From assembly GCF_003865405.1 (NCBI RefSeq), contig NZ_RQVQ01000027.1, forward strand, positions 1 to 37,221: a stretch of DNA of 37,221 bases, in the 5' to 3' direction. Under the pieces are notes generated by a model. That model worked only from the letters and a program-made list of their open reading frames with translations. It did no database searches and was not told where the DNA came from. Positions 8,951 to 17,109 of the stretch are shown here, piece after piece (position 1 is the stretch's first letter; each line of letters opens with the position of its first letter). Source of the stretch: Paenimyroides tangerinum. Lineage in GTDB: Bacteria; Bacteroidota; Bacteroidia; Flavobacteriales; Flavobacteriaceae. Position numbers and translations under genes: made by a program.

Positions 8951-10231
8951 TTATTTCGTTTGAATTCCTCTTTTCAAGATCTGACCGAATTCATACATTT
9001 CTTCATAAGTTGAATATAATGGAACTGGTGCTAAACGAATTACTGCAGGCTCTCTCCAATCAACAATTACACCTTCTTTCATTAAATAATGAAATAAAGA
9101 TTTCCCTTCACCATGTAATAAAACAGATAATTGAGAACCTCTTTCATTTAGATTTTTCGGTGTAATTAACTCAAAATTACCATTAACTTCTTTAGCAATT
9201 TCTTCGATAATAAATTCTAAATAAGCTGTGATTTTATCGCGTTTTTCAAACAAAGCTTCCATTCCAATTTCTTCAAACATTTCAACAGAAGCTAAATAAG
9301 GCGCCATTGCCAAAACTCCAGTACATGAACTTTGCCATCCTAATGCTCCTGGATTTGGATCATAATTTGGTTCCATTAAAAAACGACGTTCTTTGTTATG
9401 ACCGTACCATCCACCAAAACGAGGTAAATCTTTATTTGAATGATGTTTCTCATGAACAAAGATTCCAGAAACACTTCCTGGTCCAGCATTCATATATTTA
9501 TATGAACACCAAGCTGCAAAATCAACATTCCAATCGTGTAATTCTAATTTGATATTTCCAGCAGCGTGAGCCAAATCCCAACCTACAAAAGCTCCAACTT
9601 TATGTCCTGCTTCGGTGATTGCTTTCATATCTAAAACTTGACCTGTGTAATAATTGATTCCTCCGATTAAAACCAACGCAAGCTCATCTCCTACTTCATT
9701 TATTTTTGCAATAATATCTTCATTACGTAAATTATATTCTCCTTCTCTACGTTTAACTTCTACAATTACATCATCAGGATTTAAACCATGAAATTTAACT
9801 TGTGTTTGAAGCATATATTGGTCGCTTGGAAACGCTTTTTCTTCGCAAATAATTTTATAACGTTTTTCTGTTGGTTGATAAAAAGAAACCATCATCATGT
9901 GTAAATTCACAGTTAATGTATTCATAACTGTTACTTCTGAAGGCAAAGCACCAACCACTTTACTTAATGGTTTTGAGAATCTTTCGTGATAATCCCACCA
10001 AGGTTTATCTGCAAAAAAATGTCCTTCAACAGCCATTTCTGCCCAATCGTTCATTACTTCATCAATATAAGTTTTAGCCGATTTTGGTTGTAATCCTAAA
10101 GAATTTCCAGTGAAATAAATTGTTTTCTTTCCGTTTACTTTTGGGAAATTAAATTCATCTCTATATTTTGCTAATGCATCTTGAGCATCTAGTTGTTTCG
10201 CGAATTCACGACTATTTTCAAAAGTCATCAT
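8951..10231 (-). CDS. kynU: Kynureninase
   Basis: PLP enzyme that hydrolyses L-kynurenine (or 3-hydroxykynurenine) to anthranilate (or 3-hydroxyanthranilate) and alanine, in tryptophan breakdown or NAD synthesis. 426 residues, normal length. Seen: TGNSLGLQPKS at about 41-51, the PLP-contacting D219 in GWDLAHAAGN, and the Schiff-base lysine K245 in WCSYKYMNAGPG. The start is one of two consecutive ATG codons (10231 or 10228). No other kynurenine-pathway gene is next to it; brnQ lies 69 nt upstream on the same strand. Which of the two substrates is used cannot be read from the sequence. Confidence 0.96.
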   Translation of the reverse strand: MMTFENSREFAKQLDAQDALAKYRDEFNFPKVNGKKTIYFTGNSLGLQPKSAKTYIDEVMNDWAEMAVEGHFFADKPWWDYHERFSKPLSKVVGALPSEVTVMNTLTVNLHMMMVSFYQPTEKRYKIICEEKAFPSDQYMLQTQVKFHGLNPDDVIVEVKRREGEYNLRNEDIIAKINEVGDELALVLIGGINYYTGQVLDMKAITEAGHKVGAFVGWDLAHAAGNIKLELHDWNVDFAAWCSYKYMNAGPGSVSGIFVHEKHHSNKDLPRFGGWYGHNKERRFLMEPNYDPNPGALGWQSSCTGVLAMAPYLASVEMFEEIGMEALFEKRDKITAYLEFIIEEIAKEVNGNFELITPKNLNERGSQLSVLLHGEGKSLFHYLMKEGVIVDWREPAVIRLAPVPLYSTYEEMYEFGQILKRGIQTK

Positions 10232-10300
10232 TTAAAAGTTTTTTGTTTGTGTAAAATTACTAAACCATTTAAAAGTTTCAAGTAAAGTTTGATATATTTT

Positions 10301-11611
10301 CTATGTTGTTACAAATTTCTTACTAGAATTTTTAGTAATAAAATAAGTAATAATAAAACCAATAAAAGATGGTATCACCCATTCTAAATTATGACTTCCT
10401 AGTGGGATAAATTCTTTATAATAATTGATTTCTGTTGTCGCAATATTGAAGTGAGCCAAAACTCGAAATGCAGAAATAAAAGTCGTAATCAACAATGCAA
10501 CAACATAAGGTAGTTTCTGTGTGATTTTATTCCCAAACAAAACCACGTAAATCACCAATGCAAATGTAATCGGATATACAAATCCTAAAATCGAACCTGC
10601 ATAATTAATTATATCATCAACCGAATTAATTGAAAACAATGCAGAAACTAATGTACAAGATATTACTGCTTCTGCATATCCGAATTTATTATTGGTTAGT
10701 TCTGCAAAAAAAGTTCCTACTGCACAAGTCAAGGCGATTGCTGTTGTTAAACAAGCCAATGCCATAGAAACACTGATTGCTAAAGTTCCGTATTCTCCTA
10801 TAACTGAAGTCGAAATATGAAGTAAAAGCTGGGTTCTTGAAGAAGTTTCTGTAAATTGATAATCTGTTGTAGCTCCAAGGTAAATCAAACCGCCATAAAT
10901 AAACAGTAAACATCCCATTGCCAACAAACCCGACTTCAAAACAATATTAGTTCGTTCTTTTAAATTCACAAAACCTTTTTGTCTAGCTGCAGAAATAATA
11001 ATACCAGCAAAAATGACTGAAGCTAAAACATCCATCGTTTGATAACCTTCTTGAAAAGCCATGGCGAAATCTTGTGAAGCACCAATATTTGAAGATTGAG
11101 GAATAACTGCAGGATTCAAAATACCGACAACTACCAAAGTAGCAAGTAAAATTAAAAGCAACGGTGTCAAATAAGAACCGATGATATCCACAATTTTGGA
11201 AGGAGAAATGGATAAAACCAAAACAATTGCAAAAAAAATGATTGAAGACCAAATTGGGGAAGCATCTGGCATTAATGGCAAAACACCAACTTCAAAAGTT
11301 GTGGCTCCTGTTCTTGGAATTGCAACTATTGGACCGATACACAACATAATAATCGTTGCTAAAACTAAAGCTAATTTCAAATTTACACGTTTACCCAAAT
11401 CAGTAAATGAATCACCAGATTTTAAAACCGCTATAATACCAAGAAATGGTGCAATGATTCCTGATGTTGTAAAACCTAAAATAGCTTCAACCCAGTTATC
11501 TTTAGCCAACAATCCAATATAGGGTGGTAAAATTAAATTTCCTGCTCCAAAGAACATAGCGAATAAGGCAAATCCTAAAGTTAGAATTACCATTATACTT
11601 TTGTTTTGCAT
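10301..11611 (-). CDS. brnQ: Branched-chain amino acid carrier (LIVCS family, BrnQ)
   Basis: 436-residue multi-spanning inner-membrane protein, about twelve hydrophobic segments. The N-terminal signature FALFAMFFGAGNLILPPYIG (about 15-34) is typical of BrnQ carriers, which import leucine, isoleucine and valine with Na+ or H+. GPIVAIPRTGATTFEVG at about 93-109 is the second family hallmark. It lies upstream of kynU on the same strand with a 69-nt gap and no terminator seen between them, so cotranscription is possible; whether the pair reflects shared amino-acid catabolism is only inference. Confidence 0.94.
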   Translation of the reverse strand: MQNKSIMVILTLGFALFAMFFGAGNLILPPYIGLLAKDNWVEAILGFTTSGIIAPFLGIIAVLKSGDSFTDLGKRVNLKLALVLATIIMLCIGPIVAIPRTGATTFEVGVLPLMPDASPIWSSIIFFAIVLVLSISPSKIVDIIGSYLTPLLLILLATLVVVGILNPAVIPQSSNIGASQDFAMAFQEGYQTMDVLASVIFAGIIISAARQKGFVNLKERTNIVLKSGLLAMGCLLFIYGGLIYLGATTDYQFTETSSRTQLLLHISTSVIGEYGTLAISVSMALACLTTAIALTCAVGTFFAELTNNKFGYAEAVISCTLVSALFSINSVDDIINYAGSILGFVYPITFALVIYVVLFGNKITQKLPYVVALLITTFISAFRVLAHFNIATTEINYYKEFIPLGSHNLEWVIPSFIGFIITYFITKNSSKKFVTT

Positions 11612-11756
11612 TAGATTAATTTATAAAGTTAATAATCTAACAAAAATTAAAAAATTAAACCAGAATCCCTAATTTTTAAAAAAAAATAATTAAAATTTTA
11701 CAAACTCGGAAAAACCAATATATAATTCGAATCCTATAAAATAATTAAACAAAATC

Positions 11757-11790
11757 TTGACATCTTAATAGGTATAAATTATTAAATTTG
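11757..11790 (+). promoter_or_regulatory. Full flavobacterial promoter for pepT
   Basis: TTG at 11757-11759, 23 bases of spacer, then TAAATTTG at 11783-11790. This fits the Flavobacterium consensus TTG-N17-23-TAnnTTTG; the ATG of pepT is 23 bases further on. Best promoter in the window. Confidence 0.7.
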
Positions 11791-11813
11791 CAAATACAAT
11801 TAAACAATAAATT

Positions 11814-13061
11814 ATGCAACACATTATAGATCGTTTTATCAGCTATGTTACTGTTGATACAGAATCAGATCCAAATTCAGAAGCAACACCAAGTACTGCA
11901 AAACAATGGGATTTAGCTAATCAATTAGTTGAAGAATTAAAACAAATTGGTTTAGAAGATGTAACTATTGATGACAATGCTTACATTATGGCGACTGTTC
12001 CAAGTAATGTTGATTTTGAAGTCCCTACCATTGGATTCATTTCTCACTTTGATACAAGTCCAGATTTTACAGGAGCAAATGTAAAACCACAAATCGTTGA
12101 AAATTACGACGGAAAAGATATCGTTTTAAACAAAGATTTAAATATCGTACTATCTCCTTCTTATTTCGAAGATTTACTATTATACAAAGGTCAAACTTTA
12201 ATCACTACAGACGGAACAACGCTTTTAGGAGCTGACGATAAAGCTGGAATTACTGAGATTGTTTCTGCAATGGAACATTTAATCAAAAATCCAGACATCA
12301 AACACGGGAAAATTAGAATTGGATTTACGCCTGACGAAGAAATCGGACGTGGCGCTCATAAATTCGATGTAGCTAAATTCGGGGCAGATTACGCTTACAC
12401 AATGGACGGAAGTCAGATTGGCGAATTAGAATACGAGAACTTTAATGCTGCTGGAGTTAAATTAATCTTCAAAGGAAAAAGTGTTCACCCAGGTTATGCA
12501 AAAGGAAAGATGATTAATTCGATGCTTTTAGCAAACAAATTCATCAGTAAATTACCTAAAAAAGAAGTTCCTGAAAAAACAACAGGTTACGAAGGCTTCT
12601 TCCACGTAAACCACCTTCAAGGTTCTATTGAAGAAACGGAAGTTCAATTAATCATCCGCGATCACAGTATGAAAAAATACAAAGAGCGCAAAAAATTAAT
12701 TGAAAAAATGGTTAAGAAATTCAACAAGAAATATGCTGCGAAATTTGGAGAAGATATTGTTGTTGCTGAAATCAACGACCAATATTTCAATATGAAAGAA
12801 AAAGTTGAACCTGTAATGCACATCGTTCATATTGCTGAACAAGCTATGAAAGATTTAGGAATTAAACCTTTAATCAAAGCAATTCGCGGTGGAACAGATG
12901 GTTCTCAACTTTCTTATATGGGATTACCTTGTCCAAATATTTTTGCAGGCGGACACAACTTCCACGGAAAATATGAATACGTTCCGGTTGAAAGTATGGT
13001 AAAAGCAACTGAAGTAATCGTTCGTATAGCTGAATTAACAGCTCAAAGAGCAGAAAAATAA
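11814..13061 (+). CDS. pepT: Peptidase T (tripeptide aminopeptidase)
   Basis: Cytoplasmic M20B metallopeptidase that removes the N-terminal residue from tripeptides. 415 residues, as usual. The two-metal site of the family is visible: H78 and D80 in [13 protein letters not shown]141 in LLGADDKAG, the catalytic/ligand glutamates E175-E176 in [11 protein letters not shown]198 in TMDGS, and the C-terminal histidine in [10 protein letters not shown]. The numbering of H78 equals that of the E. coli enzyme. Single gene with its own promoter and a strong terminator. Confidence 0.98.
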   Translation: MQHIIDRFISYVTVDTESDPNSEATPSTAKQWDLANQLVEELKQIGLEDVTIDDNAYIMATVPSNVDFEVPTIGFISHFDTSPDFTGANVKPQIVENYDGKDIVLNKDLNIVLSPSYFEDLLLYKGQTLITTDGTTLLGADDKAGITEIVSAMEHLIKNPDIKHGKIRIGFTPDEEIGRGAHKFDVAKFGADYAYTMDGSQIGELEYENFNAAGVKLIFKGKSVHPGYAKGKMINSMLLANKFISKLPKKEVPEKTTGYEGFFHVNHLQGSIEETEVQLIIRDHSMKKYKERKKLIEKMVKKFNKKYAAKFGEDIVVAEINDQYFNMKEKVEPVMHIVHIAEQAMKDLGIKPLIKAIRGGTDGSQLSYMGLPCPNIFAGGHNFHGKYEYVPVESMVKATEVIVRIAELTAQRAEK

Positions 13062-13090
13062 AAAAAATAGAAATACCCTTTACATAATAG

Positions 13091-13128
13091 AAAAAGAGTC
13101 GTAAACGCAAGTTTATGACTCTTTTTTT
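13091..13128 (+). terminator. Terminator of pepT
   Basis: 16-bp stem AAAAAGAGTCGTAAAC / GTTTATGACTCTTTTT (13091-13106 with 13111-13126, one G-U), GNRA-type tetraloop GCAA, then more T. Confidence 0.9.
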
Positions 13129-13159
13129 AAGGACTAAATTCAACACTTAGGAAGTATAT

Positions 13160-13195
13160 AAAACAAAAAAAGCTATCAATTAATGATAGCTTTTT
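13160..13195 (-). terminator. Terminator of the rpmB-rpmG-DUF4295 operon
   Basis: 12-bp perfect stem (13167-13178 with 13184-13195, core GCTATCA/TGATAGC) around loop ATTAA. On the minus strand it is followed by a T-run, and it lies about 20 nt beyond the DUF4295 stop. Confidence 0.85.
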
Positions 13196-13215
13196 AATAT
13201 ATCTCTAAATATAGA

Positions 13216-13369
13216 TTATTTCTTTTTTAAGAAATCTGCTACTAATTCAGGAGCCATAACTGACTCAACGAAAGTATAAGCTCCAGTTTTAGGAGATTTA
13301 ACCATCTTAATAGCTTTAGTTAACTTTTTAGAAGATCCTTGTAACGTTGCAACGGTTTTCTTTGCCATG
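13216..13369 (-). pseudogene. DUF4295 ribosomal protein gene (Bacteroidetes-specific, bL38) with an apparent +1 frameshift
   Basis: From the ATG at 13369 the frame reads MAKKTVATLQGSSKKL and then N-stop. If one base is dropped near 13319-13323 it continues as TKAIKMVKSPKTGAY and on to a C-terminal DFLKKK with a stop at 13216, which together make the typical 50-residue DUF4295 protein that follows rpmG in Bacteroidetes. From memory, this family was found as a ribosomal protein (bL38) in the Flavobacterium johnsoniae ribosome structure. The interval is 154 nt, one base more than 51 codons; the excess base is an A in the AAA run of the coding strand, TTAAACT where TTAACT is expected. A sequencing or assembly error is the most likely reason; a real mutation or recoding is possible. 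Lies 11 nt after rpmG. Confidence 0.82.
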
Positions 13370-13380
13370 ACTTAACTGAA

Positions 13381-13563
13381 TTATTTAATTTCTTTGTGAA
13401 CTGTAACTCTTTTTAAGATTGGATTAAATTTTTTAATCTCTAATCTGTCTGGAGTATTTTTTTTATTTTTTGTAGTGATGTAACGAGATGTTCCTGGTAA
13501 ACCAGTTCCTTTGTGCTCAGTACATTCTAAAATAACCTGGATTCTGTTTCCTTTTTTTGCCAT
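13381..13563 (-). CDS. rpmG: 50S ribosomal protein L33 (bL33)
   Basis: 60-residue basic ribosomal protein with the bL33 pattern: [27 protein letters not shown] followed by [19 protein letters not shown]. Only one cysteine (C14) is present, so this is the zinc-free C-minus form rather than the four-cysteine form. It is second in the operon rpmB-rpmG-DUF4295; the gap from rpmB is 26 nt. Confidence 0.97.
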   Translation of the reverse strand: MAKKGNRIQVILECTEHKGTGLPGTSRYITTKNKKNTPDRLEIKKFNPILKRVTVHKEIK

Positions 13564-13589
13564 CTTAATATATTTTTAAAGGTATCGAA

Positions 13590-13826
13590 TTATTTCATTA
13601 ATCCTTTTGCTTTTGCATCTTTCAATACAGCAGCAATACCGTTCTTGTTAATAGTTTTTAATGCAGATGTAGATAATTTTAAAGTTACCCATCTGTCCTC
13701 TTCTACGATGTAGAAACGTTTCTTAACTAAGTTTACAGAAAACTTTCTCTTAGTTTTGTTCATTGCGTGAGATACGTTGTTTCCAACCATAGCTCTCTTA
13801 CCTGTGATTTGACAAACTCTTGACAT
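13590..13826 (-). CDS. rpmB: 50S ribosomal protein L28 (bL28)
   Basis: 78-residue basic protein, start [28 protein letters not shown], the classic bL28 N-terminus (CxxTGK, GNxVSHA). Only C5 of the possible zinc cysteines remains, the C-minus type. First gene of the short ribosomal operon, with a candidate promoter in the 74-nt gap after cinA. Confidence 0.98.
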   Translation of the reverse strand: MSRVCQITGKRAMVGNNVSHAMNKTKRKFSVNLVKKRFYIVEEDRWVTLKLSTSALKTINKNGIAAVLKDAKAKGLMK

Positions 13827-13864
13827 TATTTCTTACTTTTATTTTGTTATTCAAAATGTGAGTG

Positions 13865-13895
13865 CAAAATAACGAAAAAGAAAAATGTTATACAA
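13865..13895 (-). promoter_or_regulatory. Candidate promoter of the rpmB operon
   Basis: On the minus strand TTG (13893-13895), 20-base spacer, TTATTTTG (13865-13872), one mismatch from TAnnTTTG. It lies between the cinA stop and the rpmB start. Confidence 0.5.
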
Positions 13896-13900
13896 ATTTT

Positions 13901-15154
13901 TCAGGAATTGTTTTTAATAATTTCTTCTCGAATAATTTCGAAAGCTTTGTTCACGGCAGAATCAATGACCTTTTCTCGAGGTTGACCAAAGTTAAAAGTG
14001 AATGTTTTTTCTCCAAACTTAGAAACCAATGCCAAACAAACTGTACCAACCTCAACATCAGAATCTCCTTTCGAAGGTCCAGCATTTCCGGTAGTTGCAA
14101 TAGCTAAATCACTTTTAAATAAACGCTTAGCACCTAAAGCCATTTCTAAAGCAACTTGTTCACTTACTACTGAATTTTTATTAATCGTATTTTCAGAAAC
14201 TCCTAAAACATCAATTTTAGATTGCGTTGCATAAGCCACTACTCCACCTTGAAAATAAGCCGAAGCACCTGGAATTTCATTCAATAATTTAGCAATTTGT
14301 CCACCCGTACAACTTTCTGCACAAGCAATTGTCAAATTATTTTCTTTCAACAAATCAGAAACCACTTTAAAAATAGTTTCATTTTCATTCAATCCAATCA
14401 AACAATCTTTAATTAATGGTAACAATTTTTCAACCTGTTCACGAATCGCATCTTCTAAAAACACTTTATCTTTTCCAGAAATTGACAAACGTAATTTCAC
14501 CATTCGCGGACTTGGTAAATAAGCTAAATGTACATAACTAGGTAAATCATTCTCCCAATCAGCAATTCGTTCTGCAAGTAAACTTTCACCAACGCCGTGA
14601 GTAATCAAAGTTTGATGAATATTATATGAAGGTTCAAAACTCTGTTCTAAATATGGAATCAAAACTTCTGAAACCAAATATTTCATTTCATACGGAACAC
14701 CCGGAAGCGAAACAAAAAACGTCTGTTCGTGTTTCATCAACATTCCTGGCGCTGTTCCAACCTTATTGAATAAAACCGTTGCTTTAGACGGAACCAAAGC
14801 TTGGTCGATATTCATTTGTGTGATTTTACGTTTGTAAAAATCTTCAATTAAAGCTGTAACGTGTTTTAAAACTTCTGAATCAGAAATCAAAACATCATTA
14901 AAATAGGAACAAAATGTTTTCTTGGTAACATCATCTTTAGTTGGTCCCAAACCACCTGTCATCACAACCAAATCAACTTGATTCTGATAACGATTCATCG
15001 TTTCAGAAATAGCTTTTTCAGTATCTGAAATCGAAATCATTTCCACAATTTGAAAACCAATATCATCCAAAGCTTTTGCAATAAAAGCCGAATTGGTATC
15101 TACAATTTGTCCAATCAAAATTTCGTCGCCAATAGTAACAATTGCTGCTTTCAT
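13901..15154 (-). CDS. cinA: CinA family protein (competence/damage-inducible; nicotinamide-nucleotide amidase)
   Basis: 417 residues, the full two-domain form. The N-terminal half is a molybdopterin-binding-like (COG1058, ADP-ribose pyrophosphatase type) domain with [17 protein letters not shown] at 8-24 and [12 protein letters not shown] at 66-77. The C-terminal part from about 255 is a PncC amidase domain with [10 protein letters not shown]; the serine at about 281 is the expected nucleophile that deamidates NMN to nicotinate mononucleotide. Thus a role in pyridine nucleotide salvage. It starts only 2 nt after the Hpt-like gene, in the same operon. Confidence 0.96.
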   Translation of the reverse strand: MKAAIVTIGDEILIGQIVDTNSAFIAKALDDIGFQIVEMISISDTEKAISETMNRYQNQVDLVVMTGGLGPTKDDVTKKTFCSYFNDVLISDSEVLKHVTALIEDFYKRKITQMNIDQALVPSKATVLFNKVGTAPGMLMKHEQTFFVSLPGVPYEMKYLVSEVLIPYLEQSFEPSYNIHQTLITHGVGESLLAERIADWENDLPSYVHLAYLPSPRMVKLRLSISGKDKVFLEDAIREQVEKLLPLIKDCLIGLNENETIFKVVSDLLKENNLTIACAESCTGGQIAKLLNEIPGASAYFQGGVVAYATQSKIDVLGVSENTINKNSVVSEQVALEMALGAKRLFKSDLAIATTGNAGPSKGDSDVEVGTVCLALVSKFGEKTFTFNFGQPREKVIDSAVNKAFEIIREEIIKNNS

Positions 15155-15156
15155 CT

Positions 15157-15513
15157 TTATGTAGAACTAACTATTTTAAAATCTCTTTTCATCTCTTTCA
15201 AAACTTTTTCAATGCGTACTTTATAAACTTTAAAAACTTCTTCAATAGCTTTTTTAGAACCTTGATTATCTGCCCACATCGAAATCGCTTCAGCATATTC
15301 TAAACATTCATCAATCTCAAAAAGCACCAAAAATTTATTTAATTTTGAAACATGTTTTAAAACCTTATCGTATTTTTTTTTCGAAATTGCTTTTTCTATT
15401 TTTATCAATTTTACTTCAGCTAAAAGCACCAAACTTTTGACGTTTATTTGAATTAAAACTGCATCGTTTTCATGACGTTCATTTAAATTAGAAATGTTAT
15501 AATACAATGCCAT
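15157..15513 (-). CDS. Small helical protein, probable Hpt (histidine phosphotransfer)-like
   Basis: 118 residues, rich in Lys, Glu and Leu, no signal or membrane segment. From about 45 to 112 the pattern resembles an Hpt four-helix bundle: H54-x-x-K57-L58 where canonical proteins have HxLKG, then [17 protein letters not shown], the usual place of the second helix pair, then a helix with [10 protein letters not shown]. The glycine after the lysine is missing, so phosphotransfer activity is uncertain. The start codon shares one base with the stop of the FAH-family gene (TAATG), and cinA follows 2 nt after its stop. No kinase or response regulator is nearby. It could also be a structural helical protein only. 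Confidence 0.7.
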   Translation of the reverse strand: MALYYNISNLNERHENDAVLIQINVKSLVLLAEVKLIKIEKAISKKKYDKVLKHVSKLNKFLVLFEIDECLEYAEAISMWADNQGSKKAIEEVFKVYKVRIEKVLKEMKRDFKIVSST

Positions 15514-16124
15514 TACAAAACATTTACGCCAAACATTTTTTCATCACCGATGAAACCTTCCAAAACATCACCCGTAGCAACTTTAGAAACACCTGCGGGA
15601 GTTCCTGTATAAATTAAGTCACCAATTTTCAACGTAAAATATTGCGATACATAAGCGATTAATTCATCGATATTCCAAAGCATATTTTTGGTATTTCCAA
15701 GCTGAACCACTTCTCCATTTTTAGTCATTGAAAACGTAATATCATTCAAATCTGCAAATGAATTCTTATCTTTAAATTCGCCAACAACTGTGGCTCCATC
15801 AAAGCTTTTCGCAATTTCCCAAGGCAATCCTTTAGCTTTCAATTTCGCTTGTAAATCTCGAGCCGTAAAATCTATTCCTAAACCAATTTGATCATAATAT
15901 TTGTGAGCAAATTTCGGACTAATATATTTTCCAACCTTATTAATTTTCACAACCAATTCCACTTCGTGATGCACATCTTGAGTAAATTCTGGAATCACAA
16001 ACGGAAACGTTTTTAATAAAATTGACGAATCCGGTTTCATAAAAACCACCGGTTCTTCTGGTCGTTCGTTATTTAGTTCAGAAATATGTTCTGAATAATT
16101 TCTTCCAATACAAATAATTTTCAT
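15513..16124 (-). CDS. Fumarylacetoacetate hydrolase (FAH) family protein
   Basis: 203 residues, the short single-domain FAH fold used for acylpyruvate hydrolysis or oxaloacetate decarboxylation. Seen: IGRNYSEHISEL at 6-17, metal-binding E54 and E56 in HHEVELVV, D85 in GIDFTARDLQ, the loop KGLPWEIAKSFDG, and the C-terminal TGTPAGVSKVATGD. The exact substrate cannot be decided. It overlaps the Hpt-like gene by one base and lies below a structured repeat that separates it from the exonuclease gene. Confidence 0.92.
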   Translation of the reverse strand: MKIICIGRNYSEHISELNNERPEEPVVFMKPDSSILLKTFPFVIPEFTQDVHHEVELVVKINKVGKYISPKFAHKYYDQIGLGIDFTARDLQAKLKAKGLPWEIAKSFDGATVVGEFKDKNSFADLNDITFSMTKNGEVVQLGNTKNMLWNIDELIAYVSQYFTLKIGDLIYTGTPAGVSKVATGDVLEGFIGDEKMFGVNVL

Positions 16125-16134
16125 TTTTTATTTG

Positions 16135-16226
16135 AAGCTTTTTCCTGCTTTCCGCTAAATCTTTTTCACATTACCTTTCACTACGTTTCGGTAACATTAA
16201 AAAGGATATCGCTGCAATCAGGGCTA
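16135..16226 (-). repeat. Structured intergenic repeat of a type dispersed in Flavobacteria
   Basis: About 92 nt filling the gap between the exonuclease stop and the FAH start. Read on the minus strand it begins TAGCCCTGATTGCAGCG and ends GCGGAAAGCAGGAAAAAGCTT. It can fold as an imperfect hairpin: AGC with GCT, CCTG with CAGG, CTTTTT with AAAAAG, and inner TTACC with GGTAA. I recall closely similar sequences (TAGCCC-GAT...GCGGAAAGC-GG..AGCT) recurring between genes in many flavobacterial genomes. No second copy was noticed in this window. Function unknown; it may stop or attenuate transcription or protect mRNA ends. Confidence 0.6.
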
Positions 16227-16228
16227 GA

Positions 16229-17002
16229 TTAAAACTTAGTAGATAATTTTCGCAACTTAATTGCAGTAAGTACTTTTTTGGTATATAAAGGAAAATCAGC
16301 GTTTTGAATCCAACCAAAATATCCAGGTTCACGTTCTAAAACATCATCAACCAAAGCACCTTTATGTTTTCCGAAAGTAAATATCTCTTTCCCTTCTTCA
16401 TTTAAGGCAATGAATCCAGCAAAATCAACCGATTTTTTACGAGTAGTAAATTCAGCCAACGTATTCATATTATTTTCTAAATCTTCATAACGATCTAACT
16501 GTGCTTTCAAAATTTCGTATGTAGCCGTTGTATCAGCCATTGCGCTATGAGCGTTTTCTAAAGTTTCGTTACAATAAAAACGATAAGCCGCACTTAATGT
16601 ACGTTCTTCTTTTTTATGGAATATGGTTTGCACATCAACCGAAACGCGATTTTTCATATCAAAATCAACTTCAGCACGAAGTAATTCTTCTGCTAATAAT
16701 GGAATATCAAAACGGTCTGAATTAAAACCTGCTAAGTCAGAATCTTTAATCATTGCATAAACTTGCGAAGCCAATTCTTTAAACGTTGGTTCGTTTGCGA
16801 CTTTTTCATTTGTGATTCCGTGAACAGCTGTTGATTGTGGCGGAATAGAAATTGTTGGATTTACCAACCACGTTTTACTTTCTTTATTTCCGTTCGGATA
16901 TATTTTTAATATAGCAATTTCTACAATTCGATCTCGGGCAACATCGATTCCTGTTGTTTCTAAATCGAAAAAACAAATCGGTCTATTTAGTTTTAACTCC
17001 AT
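16229..17002 (-). CDS. DnaQ-like 3'-5' exonuclease with C-terminal DUF3820-like domain
   Basis: 257 residues. The N-terminal 175 residues are a DEDDh exonuclease: ExoI FFDLETTG with D13 and E15, ExoII GFNSDRFD with N94 and D99, ExoIII HSAMAD with H152 and D157. This family trims 3' ends of DNA or RNA (proofreading subunit, RNase T, or oligonucleotide clean-up). Residues about 205-250 carry TFGKHKGALVDDV and YFGWI, the DUF3820 (putative quorum-sensing-regulated virulence factor) pattern, here fused to the nuclease. No polymerase part is present, so it is a stand-alone nuclease whose substrate is unknown. Confidence 0.93.
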   Translation of the reverse strand: MELKLNRPICFFDLETTGIDVARDRIVEIAILKIYPNGNKESKTWLVNPTISIPPQSTAVHGITNEKVANEPTFKELASQVYAMIKDSDLAGFNSDRFDIPLLAEELLRAEVDFDMKNRVSVDVQTIFHKKEERTLSAAYRFYCNETLENAHSAMADTTATYEILKAQLDRYEDLENNMNTLAEFTTRKKSVDFAGFIALNEEGKEIFTFGKHKGALVDDVLEREPGYFGWIQNADFPLYTKKVLTAIKLRKLSTKF

Positions 17003-17022
17003 AATTTTTGTTGTTATCTATA

Positions 17023-17030
17023 CAAAGATA
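17023..17030 (-). promoter_or_regulatory. -7 promoter element for the exonuclease operon
   Basis: Minus strand TATCTTTG, an exact TAnnTTTG match, 20 bases before the ATG at 17002. Its -33 TTG is not clear. It would drive exonuclease, FAH, Hpt-like and cinA. Confidence 0.6.
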
Positions 17031-17073
17031 AAGTTTTGAATTTTATAAGCTGAGTATTTCTTATGAATTCTAA

Positions 17074-17100
17074 CAAAAAAACCTAAACTTAACGCTTAGG
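17074..17100 (-). terminator. Terminator of the FAD oxidoreductase gene
   Basis: Minus strand CCTAAGC / GTTTAGG (17094-17100 with 17082-17088, one G-U pair), loop GTTAA, followed by a T-run. It starts about 10 nt beyond the stop at 17110. Confidence 0.75.
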
Positions 17101-17109
17101 CTTTATTAT

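Noticed and set aside
10229..10278. Direct repeat CATTTAAAAGTTT, two copies between kynU and brnQ
   Set aside because: AT-rich 13-mers of this type are expected by chance here, and no symmetry or other site supports an operator.
11181..11522. Open frame of 113 codons on the plus strand
   Set aside because: It lies fully inside brnQ on the opposite strand and has the composition of an antisense shadow; the same applies to 4398-4766, 21744-22232, 23340-23645 and 31112-31462.
13315..13325. Programmed -1 frameshift at a UUUAAAC-like heptamer in DUF4295
   Set aside because: The site reads GUUAAAC, not UUUAAAC, and the -1 frame does not give the conserved protein; a +1 change is needed.
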